Under the pieces are notes generated by a model that saw nothing but the letters and a program-made list of their open reading frames with translations, ran no database searches and was not told the DNA's origin. A DNA stretch of 14,805 nucleotides from Bacteroidia bacterium. Its GTDB lineage: Bacteria; Bacteroidota; Bacteroidia; SpSt-205. Shown piece by piece: positions 1 through 6,869 of this stretch. Positions within the stretch are counted from its first letter, which is position 1; the number at the start of each line of letters is the position of its first letter. The translations under genes and the position numbers were made by a program. The DNA lies in assembly GCA_025060275.1 (NCBI GenBank), contig JANXCJ010000037.1, positions 1 through 14,805 on the forward strand. Direction: 5' to 3'.

Positions 1-60
1 CCGCCCCCCCCCCCCCCCCCCCCCCCCCCCGCCCCCCCCCCCCCCGCGCCCGCCCGCCGG
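1..60. other. Poly-C contig-edge artefact
   Basis: These bases are almost only C, with a few G, and are unlike the rest of the window, which is of balanced composition. The run sits exactly at the sequence edge and would translate, in the frame of the overlapping minus-strand gene, to a Gly run. I read it as low-quality or homopolymer-filled read-end sequence. The junction with credible sequence lies around 60-78, where the frame still encodes residues comparable to the first copy of the protein's repeat. A genuine G/C tract cannot be excluded without read data. Confidence 0.75.
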
Positions 61-1587
61 GGTTCCTCCGGACGCGGTACAGAGAGGGGGGGTATTTGTG
101 TGGTCGTCATTGAGAGTGGTATCAGAGGCTGTTAGATTAATAAGGTGGAGGCGAGTATCATACTCGGTGTCAAATGAGCAGGTAGTAATAAAGAGGGAGT
201 CTAAGCAAAATGGCAGGATAAGCCGGTAAAATAAATCTCGTGCGGCGCTGCCCCCTGAGGCGTTTTGGTATTCATTAGATATGCCGAGAGCGTTAGTGTT
301 GGAATGGAATTCTGCGAACCATATGCTATCCGTACCTTGTACGAGGGTGAGAGGTATAGCGGTTGAGGGACGATTTCCTTCTGCATCTTGTATAGTAAGG
401 GTGATAGTATTAGAAGTAGCAGGGGGGAGATTGCAGCCCGGATAGGGTTTTACCAACAGTCGCAGTTCGTACTGCCCAATTACAGAAGCAGTTCGGGGTA
501 CGTCTATAGTGTGGGGAAAAGTAGGATTTGTAGCTATTGTAGTCCAGTTTCCCGTATTAGCGGGTGAGATTTGGAGAAGCACCTCTCCATTAGAAGGAGG
601 AGGGTCAGAAGAGCTCAACGCGATCTCGTAGCTGCCTCCAATCAGGATGGGGTTGGCGCAGGCTGCACACATGATAGTTCCTCCTATGGGTGCATGAGGA
701 GTTATAAAATTCAGGATAGTATTCGTTGTAATCGTGGTAGTTCCGCAAGCGAGATTCCAAGATGGTGGGGGTATGTTTGCTATGATCTGAATAGGTATAC
801 TTGAGCCTACTGAATAGGCGCTCAAGTCTACTGTACAAGAGGGACCCGAGCAGGCATTAATGGGATTGCCATCCATTATCCACTGAAAAGAGGTGCCTGG
901 AGGAAATTCAGAGGCATTTGAGAGGTATAAGGGCACGGAAGTGCCAGGACATGCTATTGTATTGGCAAGTATAGGCTTTTTCCCTTTATATCCTGTGATT
1001 GACAGTTCAAAAGGTCCTTCGCTGAAATCAGCGAAGCCCTCTATGACGATATAAAGCTGGTCTCCTTGGAGAAGGCGCAGTGTGTCTCGCTGGAGTCTAA
1101 AGATTTCGTAACCGAGAGTCTGCCAGTTTACAGGTCCTAGGGGAGAAGAAAATAAATCACTAATACCTATGATAGTAGAGAGCCATGCAGGAGGTAAGTT
1201 ATTATGGGTACAACTAAATGATGGACCATGGTCATCATTTACGATAGTGTCCTGGGTAGTGCTATTGATGAGGTGTATGCGAGTGTCATAATTGGTGTTA
1301 TTTGAGCAAGTAGTCAGCTTAATAGAATCTAAGCATGTGGGCAGAGTGATGACGAAAAACATATCCTTAGCAAAAGTAGCCAGTTGAGCGCCGCTGTTGG
1401 GATTGAAGTCGTCTGTAATTCCCGGTTCAGATGTATTTCCTGTGATTATAGCTGTCCACGTGCCATCTCCATTATCGGTGAGGTTTATGGGTATAGCCTC
1501 TGCGGCTGTATTACCAGGTTGTGCCCAAAGGGCCCCTCCGATGAGGCCCCATAATATGGGCCTCCAGAAAGTAAAACTACGGTGCAT
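1..1587 (-). CDS. Secreted repeat protein, PPC-like domains (3' end missing)
   Basis: The frame is open without a stop from 1587 to the window edge, about 529 codons; I translated every codon. The N-terminus is a typical signal peptide: basic MHRSF.. then a hydrophobic stretch ending ALWAQ, with likely cleavage after residue ~23, so the product is exported. Residues 82-120 and 458-496 are two gapless 39-residue copies with 26 identities (pattern LPxCLDS...TTCS...YDTRxHLIN...NDDH). This resembles bacterial pre-peptidase C-terminal (PPC-like) beta domains of secreted proteins. Between them lie Ig/PKD-like segments with paired cysteines (CPGTSVPLYL; CGTTTITTN). A type IX secretion tail would be expected at the C-terminus, but that part lies beyond the window. 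The start at 1587 is preferred over an in-frame ATG at 1614 because a TAnnTTTG box lies between them and the 1587 start gives the cleaner signal peptide. The function is unknown; adhesin or surface-protein roles are only guesses. Confidence 0.85.
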   Translation of the reverse strand, partial: MHRSFTFWRPILWGLIGGALWAQPGNTAAEAIPINLTDNGDGTWTAIITGNTSEPGITDDFNPNSGAQLATFAKDMFFVITLPTCLDSIKLTTCSNNTNYDTRIHLINSTTQDTIVNDDHGPSFSCTHNNLPPAWLSTIIGISDLFSSPLGPVNWQTLGYEIFRLQRDTLRLLQGDQLYIVIEGFADFSEGPFELSITGYKGKKPILANTIACPGTSVPLYLSNASEFPPGTSFQWIMDGNPINACSGPSCTVDLSAYSVGSSIPIQIIANIPPPSWNLACGTTTITTNTILNFITPHAPIGGTIMCAACANPILIGGSYEIALSSSDPPPSNGEVLLQISPANTGNWTTIATNPTFPHTIDVPRTASVIGQYELRLLVKPYPGCNLPPATSNTITLTIQDAEGNRPSTAIPLTLVQGTDSIWFAEFHSNTNALGISNEYQNASGGSAARDLFYRLILPFCLDSLFITTCSFDTEYDTRLHLINLTASDTTLNDDHTNTPPLCTASGGTPAGGRGGGGGGGGGGGGGGR

Positions 1588-1591
1588 TCTA

Positions 1592-1599
1592 CAAAAATA
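1592..1599 (-). promoter_or_regulatory. TAnnTTTG -7 box of secreted-protein gene
   Basis: The minus strand reads TATTTTTG, a perfect match to the Bacteroidota -7 consensus TAnnTTTG. It ends 4 nt before the ATG at 1587, so transcription would begin at or next to the start codon. No well-spaced TTTG -33 element is visible upstream, where purF coding sequence ends at 1627. Confidence 0.5.
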
Positions 1600-1626
1600 A
1601 TTAGGATAGGGCATTTTCTCCTCTCA

Positions 1627-3480
1627 TTAGTCCTCGTAGGCTCTGGAAATGTTTTTCCCCTCATAGTAGTGCATGAAGGCGCGATTGACTTGGATATAGC
1701 CACCTGGGGTGGGGTAGTTTCCTGTAAAGTACCAGTCTCCTCTGTGATTAGGTAGGGCCTTGGCTAAGTTTTCCACAGGCTGGAAAATGATGGTTAGAGG
1801 GCAATCTAGTTCTGGGGGCTTTACCATTTCAGCTATTTTGGCTGCAATTTGTGCTTCTGTGAAGGGGGCATAAATGGCTTTTACGTAGTTGTTTCGGGCA
1901 AAGTCTTCTGTTCCGTAAGCTCTCTGGCAGAGCGCGTAGGTGTGATGAAGCACCTCTTCAAGATGGTACTCTTTTAGTAAGGATACGGCAGCTTGAAAAG
2001 CAATAAGGTCTCCTAGGGAAGCCATGTCTATGCCATAGAAGTCAGGATAGCGTATTTGAGGGGCAGAGGAAGCTATGATGAGATGGGCGGGTTTGAGGCG
2101 TGCAAGAGTGCGAAGGAGCGTTTGCCTGAGGGTAGTCCCCCTTACAATGGAGTCGTCTAAACACACAAGCACATCTTCATGGGGCTTCAGCACATCGTAG
2201 ATTATATCATATACATACTTTGACATCTCACTACGGAGCTCAGGGGCTGCGATAAAGGTACGGCTCTGCGTGTCTTTCCATACAAGGTATTCTGCGCGAA
2301 TGCGCTGCTGAAGGACCTTGCGCAGGTCGTCTTCGTTGAGGTTTTTTTGTTGGATTTGCCTGTACTGTCGTAAGATGAGAATATTCTCCAATTCCTTCAA
2401 GAGTCCCCAGAAGGCCGCTTGTGAGGTATTGGGGATGTAGGTAAAAATGACGTTATCAAAGCGATATTCAAGTATTCGGGCAATCTCCTGCGCCAAAAGG
2501 GCTCCTAATGTCTTCCTTTCAGCATAAATATGAGGGGAATTCCCTCGTGAAAAATAAATGCGTTCAAAGGCGCACCGAAGGGGACGGGGAGCTGGTTCGG
2601 TAAAAGGAGCTACCTGCCACTCTCCTTGGGGAGAGACTACTAAGGCATTTCCCGGGGGAATCTCTTTGACTTGCGAAGGAGGGACGCCAAATACATTCTG
2701 AAGAGCGGCTGCCTCAGAGGCCACAGCTAAAACCTCGGGTGTAGCTAAGTAATACGCTGGACGAATTCCTAAGGGGTCTCGCATTACGAAGCCCCATCCA
2801 TTCCCGATAAATCCTGCAATAACGTATCCTCCATCCCAGCGTCTCGCGCAGCGTCCTAACCACTCTAAAATCGGAAATCGCTGAGCTATGTACTGGTTAG
2901 CCTCAACTTTACTCAGTCCTTGGGATTTTGCTGGTATGTAAAGGTTCTCCACATATTCATCCAAGAAATGTCCCATTCTTTCCAGTATGGTGTAGGTATC
3001 GCTACGGAAAAAGGGATGCTGTCCCATTTCTACAAGTCTTTCAAAAAGCTCCTGGGCATTTGTTAGGTTGAAGTTGCCTGCAATAGCTAAGGAGCGGGAG
3101 GGCCAGCTACGCTGCCGAATTACAGGATGGGTCTCCTCTAAAGTGTAGCCACCGAAGGTACCATACCTAAGATGAGCTATGTATCCTTCCCCTACATAAG
3201 GAAAGTCATAGGGGGACTTATTTTCTCGTTGATGTTTCTCCCACTCTGCCCATACTTCTTCTATTAGGAATTTCCAAGGGGGGCTAGGAGTTATGAGGCG
3301 CTTCTGGTAAAAATAGGGTGTTCCTAAAGCTGCCCATCCCTTGTAGGTAAGGAGGCCTGCGCCATCTTGTCCCCGATTGCGTTGCTTTTGAAGTAGAAGG
3401 GATACCTGACGCAGTCCCCACACAGGTGAGGGGTAAGTTTCTAACGGCTTCAAAAGCCTTACCCATACCACGCCGCACAT
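1627..3480 (-). CDS. purF: PurF-family amidophosphoribosyltransferase, long Bacteroidota form
   Basis: The 617-residue protein combines an N-terminal Ntn glutaminase domain with a phosphoribosyltransferase domain, the layout of PurF, which makes phosphoribosylamine from PRPP and glutamine in the first step of purine synthesis. Visible glutaminase features are nucleophile Cys2 (MCGV), NRGQDGAG (35-42), HLRYGT (103-108), NFNLTN (136-141) and RDPLGIRP (234-241). The PRPP-binding motif is DDSIVRGTT (442-450), followed by SSAPQIRYPDFYGID (471-485). It is longer than the usual 460-510 aa: there is an insertion before the PRPP motif and a C-terminal extension ending in GDWYFTGNYPTPGG (581-594). The region normally holding VPDSGR reads IPNTSQ (349-354). 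The long form is a separate lineage in Bacteroidota, so it may be a second paralogue rather than the only PurF. It starts 18 nt after the glycosyltransferase stop and probably has its own promoter. Confidence 0.85.
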   Translation of the reverse strand: MCGVVWVRLLKPLETYPSPVWGLRQVSLLLQKQRNRGQDGAGLLTYKGWAALGTPYFYQKRLITPSPPWKFLIEEVWAEWEKHQRENKSPYDFPYVGEGYIAHLRYGTFGGYTLEETHPVIRQRSWPSRSLAIAGNFNLTNAQELFERLVEMGQHPFFRSDTYTILERMGHFLDEYVENLYIPAKSQGLSKVEANQYIAQRFPILEWLGRCARRWDGGYVIAGFIGNGWGFVMRDPLGIRPAYYLATPEVLAVASEAAALQNVFGVPPSQVKEIPPGNALVVSPQGEWQVAPFTEPAPRPLRCAFERIYFSRGNSPHIYAERKTLGALLAQEIARILEYRFDNVIFTYIPNTSQAAFWGLLKELENILILRQYRQIQQKNLNEDDLRKVLQQRIRAEYLVWKDTQSRTFIAAPELRSEMSKYVYDIIYDVLKPHEDVLVCLDDSIVRGTTLRQTLLRTLARLKPAHLIIASSAPQIRYPDFYGIDMASLGDLIAFQAAVSLLKEYHLEEVLHHTYALCQRAYGTEDFARNNYVKAIYAPFTEAQIAAKIAEMVKPPELDCPLTIIFQPVENLAKALPNHRGDWYFTGNYPTPGGYIQVNRAFMHYYEGKNISRAYED

Positions 3481-3486
3481 ATTTCA

Positions 3487-3494
3487 CAAAAGTA
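3487..3494 (-). promoter_or_regulatory. TAnnTTTG -7 box of purF-like gene
   Basis: The minus strand reads TACTTTTG, a perfect TAnnTTTG match, ending 6 nt before the ATG at 3480. It lies in the 18-nt gap after the glycosyltransferase gene. A TTTG at 3522-3525 lies 27 nt upstream, longer than the roughly 20 nt expected for a -33 element. If the box is used, the mRNA leader would be about 0-3 nt. Confidence 0.5.
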
Positions 3495-3498
3495 TAGG

Positions 3499-4668
3499 CT
3501 AGGGAGAGCATCCTACCTCTGCAAATTTCTTTAGTAGCTCTTGCGAGAGCCTGCGACGGTCAAAGAATTTTTCGGCAGCCTTGCGTGCATGGCAGGTTGC
3601 TCTTTCCCAAATATCTCTATGCCAGTAGTAGTACTCAATATACTCTGCAAATTCCTTCGGTGTGAGCGCGCTAAATCCGCAGTGATATTCCTCCAAAAAC
3701 TCTGCCTGCCAACCTCTGTAATTTATGCCTACTACTAACCCATTTGCGAGGTAATCGTAAAACTTGTTTGCGCTATTAGAAGCTAAGATAGGAAGAGGCA
3801 GGACGGTAGAGACACCTACGTGGGCTTCTGAAAGCCAGTAGGGCACTTCTTCTACGGGAACAGGGGGAAAGACTTTTACCTGAGGGAGTCTTTGTGCCTT
3901 TTGCTCTATAAGTGGGCGTTCCTTTCCGTCTCCGACAAGCCAGAATTCTATGCTCCTATAAAGCTTCAGTACCTCAGCCACTGCTAATAAGAAATCTAAA
4001 TGATTTACCTTCCCGAATGTACCTGCGTATATCACTCTGAAAGGCAGGAAAGAGGGATAGCGCCTCCTTCTAAATACCTCTGGACGAGTGCCATTATAGC
4101 TGAGAACTATCTGAGGAAGGGGGAATAGTTTTACTATATCGGGCGACAATCCTATCACTAAAGCTGCCTTCTTATAACTCCATATGCTTAGCTTATAAAG
4201 AGGTATCTTTAGGAATGAAGGTATAAACCCCATAGCCTGGGGGACTTGGGGCCATGCATCATACATTTCCAGTATAAAGGGTTTGCCCGTCAGGACATTT
4301 CTCATAGCTGCAAGAAAGGGAAGAAAAGGAGGCGGTAAAGTAGCCACGAGGAGAAAGGGAAGTCTCCGCAGACGAAAAAGTATATATGCACTCCAAAAAG
4401 TAAAGTGAAAGAAACTCAGTAACCGTTGCAGGGACTTTTGCTTCTGGTGGTAGGGGTTAGCCAGGAATATGATAGGTATACCTTCTCTCGTGCGGAAGCA
4501 GCGGCGCTTGCCAAGTAACGCTATGAGGCTGGGGGGGAAGTAAGTACCTCCTGCTATTATCCATACTTCGTGTCCCTTCTGGGTCCAATACCGAGCGAAG
4601 TCATAACTGCGTCTGTTCCCCCATCCACCTGGAGGGGTGAAAAAATACTGCCAGTATATGATCCTCAC
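3499..4668 (-). CDS. Glycosyltransferase family 4 (WbuB-like)
   Basis: The 389-residue protein has the two-domain GT-B fold of GT4 enzymes, which move a sugar from a nucleotide-sugar donor to a glycan or lipid-linked acceptor at the cytoplasmic face of the membrane. The N-terminal domain opens with MRIIYWQYFFTPPGGWGNRR, with the glycine-rich acceptor-side loop at 13-17, and carries EMYDAWPQ (134-141), the counterpart of the DxWP motif in WbuB-like enzymes. The donor domain shows the typical VIYAGTFGK (212-220), FWLVGDGKER (242-251) and NSANKFYDYLANG (298-310). Hydrophobic stretches near 86-123 may contact the membrane. The start codon overlaps the stop of the upstream MraY/WecA-like gene by 4 nt (ATGA), so the pair is translationally coupled and probably acts in sequence on the same lipid-linked glycan. 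The donor and acceptor sugars cannot be told from sequence. Confidence 0.87.
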   Translation of the reverse strand: MRIIYWQYFFTPPGGWGNRRSYDFARYWTQKGHEVWIIAGGTYFPPSLIALLGKRRCFRTREGIPIIFLANPYHQKQKSLQRLLSFFHFTFWSAYILFRLRRLPFLLVATLPPPFLPFLAAMRNVLTGKPFILEMYDAWPQVPQAMGFIPSFLKIPLYKLSIWSYKKAALVIGLSPDIVKLFPLPQIVLSYNGTRPEVFRRRRYPSFLPFRVIYAGTFGKVNHLDFLLAVAEVLKLYRSIEFWLVGDGKERPLIEQKAQRLPQVKVFPPVPVEEVPYWLSEAHVGVSTVLPLPILASNSANKFYDYLANGLVVGINYRGWQAEFLEEYHCGFSALTPKEFAEYIEYYYWHRDIWERATCHARKAAEKFFDRRRLSQELLKKFAEVGCSP

Positions 4669-5681
4669 ACAGCTTGACGAACCCTAAATAGTCGGAGACT
4701 TATGCCCATGTAAGGGGCATGAACTAACCCTATCAGGGTACCCAAAACGAAAATAAGGCCTATATTTCCCCATACACTTTGCTTATCATTCATTAGAAAG
4801 AGAGGGGAGAGTACAAGTAGCATTTGTATAGCCCCTAATACGACTGCAATTCTCTGGATAGGCCAACCTCGCTGGGCTAGACGATGAGTAAGATGATCTG
4901 TGCCTCCTTGGAGAGGGCTATTCCCTCTGCTGAGCCGAGAAAGGATTACCCAGAAAGTATCGCCTGCAAAGAGAGAAAATATGGCTACTAAGCTTAATAA
5001 GTTTAGCCAAGCAGGTGTCATATTGCGCGCTTCCCACACTTGTGTGCCCCAGTATGCTAAGGTGAAACCCAGAAATTGACTCCCATTATCTCCCATGTAG
5101 AGGTGAGAGGGGTACCAGTTCCGAGCAAGAAAAGCTAAGATGCCTACTGCTAATCCCACATATAAAGTTTTGTTCTGGGGTATTAGCCAGAAAGAGCTGA
5201 AGAGGATTACAGCTGCTAAGGTACCTGCAATTCCATCCATGTTATCCATCATATTGAAAGCATTCATCACAGCTACATACCAGAAAAGTGTCAGACCGAT
5301 GGAGAGTAGGGGGTAGCCTTCTATTTCTAGAGAGGGAGCCCCTAAAAGGAGGCTAATAGCAGCGGCGCTAAGTTGCCCTAAGAGCTTGGTATATGGGACA
5401 GAGACAAAGGCATCATCTGCTAAACCTGTCATGAAGGAGATAGTGGCACCTGCCAAGAAAGCCCGAGAGATTTCTAAACCTTCTGGGCGCCAGGCCGCAA
5501 GTCCTAATGCTAAGCCATACAGTCCAATCCCACCGATAATGGGTTTCTTGCGGCTATCCCATCGGCGCTGATTGGGTATGCCTTGGCTGAGAGCTCCCAA
5601 GCGGCGAGCAAACCGAAGGAAGATTTCGTTCCACACCCATACAGAGAGGAAAGAGAGAAGTAGGGTAATCGCAAGGTCCAT
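4665..5681 (-). CDS. MraY/WecA-family sugar-1-phosphate transferase
   Basis: The 338-residue polytopic membrane protein, with about ten hydrophobic segments, belongs to the polyprenyl-phosphate sugar-1-phosphate transferase family. It would transfer a HexNAc-1-phosphate from a UDP-sugar to undecaprenyl phosphate. Family motifs are in order: KKPIIGG (45-51), GLADD (86-90) followed by KLLGQ (99-103), NAFNMMDNMDG (140-150), MGDNGSQFLG (196-205) and the cytoplasmic DHLTHRL (262-268), the counterpart of the HxHH region. The sequence looks closer to WecA/TagO-like enzymes than to true MraY, and no mur or other cell-wall genes are near, so initiation of a surface polysaccharide is more likely than peptidoglycan synthesis. 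It heads the leftward pair with the GT4 gene and is divergent from gcvT across a 60-bp gap. The start codon at 5681 gives a first hydrophobic segment directly at the N-terminus. Confidence 0.87.
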   Translation of the reverse strand: MDLAITLLLSFLSVWVWNEIFLRFARRLGALSQGIPNQRRWDSRKKPIIGGIGLYGLALGLAAWRPEGLEISRAFLAGATISFMTGLADDAFVSVPYTKLLGQLSAAAISLLLGAPSLEIEGYPLLSIGLTLFWYVAVMNAFNMMDNMDGIAGTLAAVILFSSFWLIPQNKTLYVGLAVGILAFLARNWYPSHLYMGDNGSQFLGFTLAYWGTQVWEARNMTPAWLNLLSLVAIFSLFAGDTFWVILSRLSRGNSPLQGGTDHLTHRLAQRGWPIQRIAVVLGAIQMLLVLSPLFLMNDKQSVWGNIGLIFVLGTLIGLVHAPYMGISLRLFRVRQAV

Positions 5682-5713
5682 ATGAGAGATGTAGCATTAC
5701 TTTGCACGCTCCT

Positions 5714-5721
5714 CAAAGATA
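5714..5721 (-). promoter_or_regulatory. TAnnTTTG -7 box of MraY/WecA-GT4 operon
   Basis: The minus strand reads TATCTTTG, a perfect TAnnTTTG match. It ends 32 nt before the ATG at 5681, so a leader of about 25-30 nt is expected. The sequence TTTC (5739-5742, minus) lies 17 nt upstream and could serve as a degenerate -33 element. Confidence 0.5.
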
Positions 5722-5729
5722 CTAAATTG

Positions 5730-5737
5730 TACCTTTG
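5730..5737 (+). promoter_or_regulatory. TAnnTTTG -7 box of gcvT operon
   Basis: TACCTTTG matches TAnnTTTG exactly and ends 4 nt before the gcvT ATG at 5742. A TTTG at 5701-5704 lies 25 nt upstream, somewhat far for a -33 element. Use of this box would give an essentially leaderless mRNA. It lies within 8 nt of the opposed box for the leftward operon. Confidence 0.5.
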
Positions 5738-5741
5738 TGAA

Positions 5742-6869
5742 ATGCTAAAAAAATCCCCACTCTATGCTCTCCATCAACAGATAGGTGCCCACTTCACGGC
5801 TTTTGGGGGCTGGGAAATGCCGCTCCGCTATGTAGGAGAAATTGCTGAGCATCAGGCAGTTAGACAGCGAGTAGGGCTCTTTGACCTATCTCATATGGGG
5901 GAAATCTTGGTAAGAGGACCAGAAGCATTTAATTTTCTTCAATACATGCTCTCTAATGATCTAAGAAAAGTTCAAGTAGGAAGAGCGCAATATACTTTTC
6001 TCCTAAATGTATCGGGAGGAGTGATAGATGATCTCATCGTCTATCAGCTAGAGCCTGAACTTTTTCTCTTGGTTGTAAATGCTGCTAATACTTCTAAAGT
6101 TGTAGAATGGCTCCAGGAACATTTGCCGTCCGAAGGGGTGAGTTTAGAGGATATTAGTGAGGAGACAGTTCTTCTTGCGCTCTCGGGTCCTCTTAGTACT
6201 GAGGTACTATCTAGCTTTGTGAAGGAGGTTAGATTAGGTGAGTTGCCATATTATGCCTTTACGAGGGGAAAGGTAGGGGAAATCCCTGATGTGCTAATCG
6301 CCACTACGGGTTATACGGGTGAGTGGACTTATGAACTTTTTGTTCGGCTTGATTGGGGGGAAAAATTGTGGCAGATGCTATTAGAGTGGGGTGGAGGAAG
6401 GGCTGTTCAGCCAGCAGGCTTGGGCGCGCGCAATACCTTGCGTTTAGAGATGGGTTATCTCCTATGTGGTGTGGATATGGATGAGACAATATCGCCATTG
6501 GAAGCTGGAGCGGCGTGGGCAGTCAAGCTGGATAAGGGAGATTTCATAGGTAGGTCAGCCCTTCAAAGACAGAAGGCAAAGGGGCTTGAGCGTCGTTTAG
6601 TAGGACTTCTTAGTGAGTCTTCTCGTGTTATTCCTCGCAATGGGATGCCGCTGCTAAATGAAGGAGGAGAAGTAGTGGGGCGAATTACTTCTGGCTCTCT
6701 CTCTCCTTCCTTGCAAAGGGGGGTGGCGCTGGGTTACCTTCCACCCTCCTATTCGTATGGGGATAAGGTGTATATCTCCCTCCGAGGTCAGTTAGTGCCC
6801 CTCAAGATTACCTCTACTCCGTTTGTTACTGAAACTTCCCTCTCAAGGAGACAAAAAGCCCGTTTATGA
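5742..6869 (+). CDS. gcvT: Aminomethyltransferase, glycine cleavage T-protein
   Basis: The 375-residue protein is the T-protein of the glycine cleavage system. It transfers the aminomethyl carbon from the lipoyl H-protein to tetrahydrofolate, giving 5,10-methylene-THF and ammonia in the cytoplasm. The match runs end to end: PLYALHQQIGA (6-16), FGGWEMPLRY (21-30), GLFDLSHMGE (45-54), the catalytic-Asp segment GGVIDDLIVY (92-101) and the later LEMGYLLCGVDMDETISPLE region followed by a GcvT C-terminal barrel. Length is usual for the family. An ATG at 5682 is in frame but would add 20 residues with no family counterpart and would place the promoter inside the gene, so 5742 is chosen. The stop overlaps the comB start by 4 nt (ATGA). 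The gcvH and gcvP partners are not in the window. Confidence 0.95.
   Translation: MLKKSPLYALHQQIGAHFTAFGGWEMPLRYVGEIAEHQAVRQRVGLFDLSHMGEILVRGPEAFNFLQYMLSNDLRKVQVGRAQYTFLLNVSGGVIDDLIVYQLEPELFLLVVNAANTSKVVEWLQEHLPSEGVSLEDISEETVLLALSGPLSTEVLSSFVKEVRLGELPYYAFTRGKVGEIPDVLIATTGYTGEWTYELFVRLDWGEKLWQMLLEWGGGRAVQPAGLGARNTLRLEMGYLLCGVDMDETISPLEAGAAWAVKLDKGDFIGRSALQRQKAKGLERRLVGLLSESSRVIPRNGMPLLNEGGEVVGRITSGSLSPSLQRGVALGYLPPSYSYGDKVYISLRGQLVPLKITSTPFVTETSLSRRQKARL

Noticed and set aside
605..838. Small reverse-strand and forward-strand reading frames inside 200-1700
   Set aside because: They overlap the continuous secreted-protein frame, have no coding signals and match no family I recognise.
5682..5741. 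20-codon in-frame extension upstream of gcvT
   Set aside because: It has no family counterpart, would begin directly beside the divergent gene's start, and contains both apparent promoter boxes.
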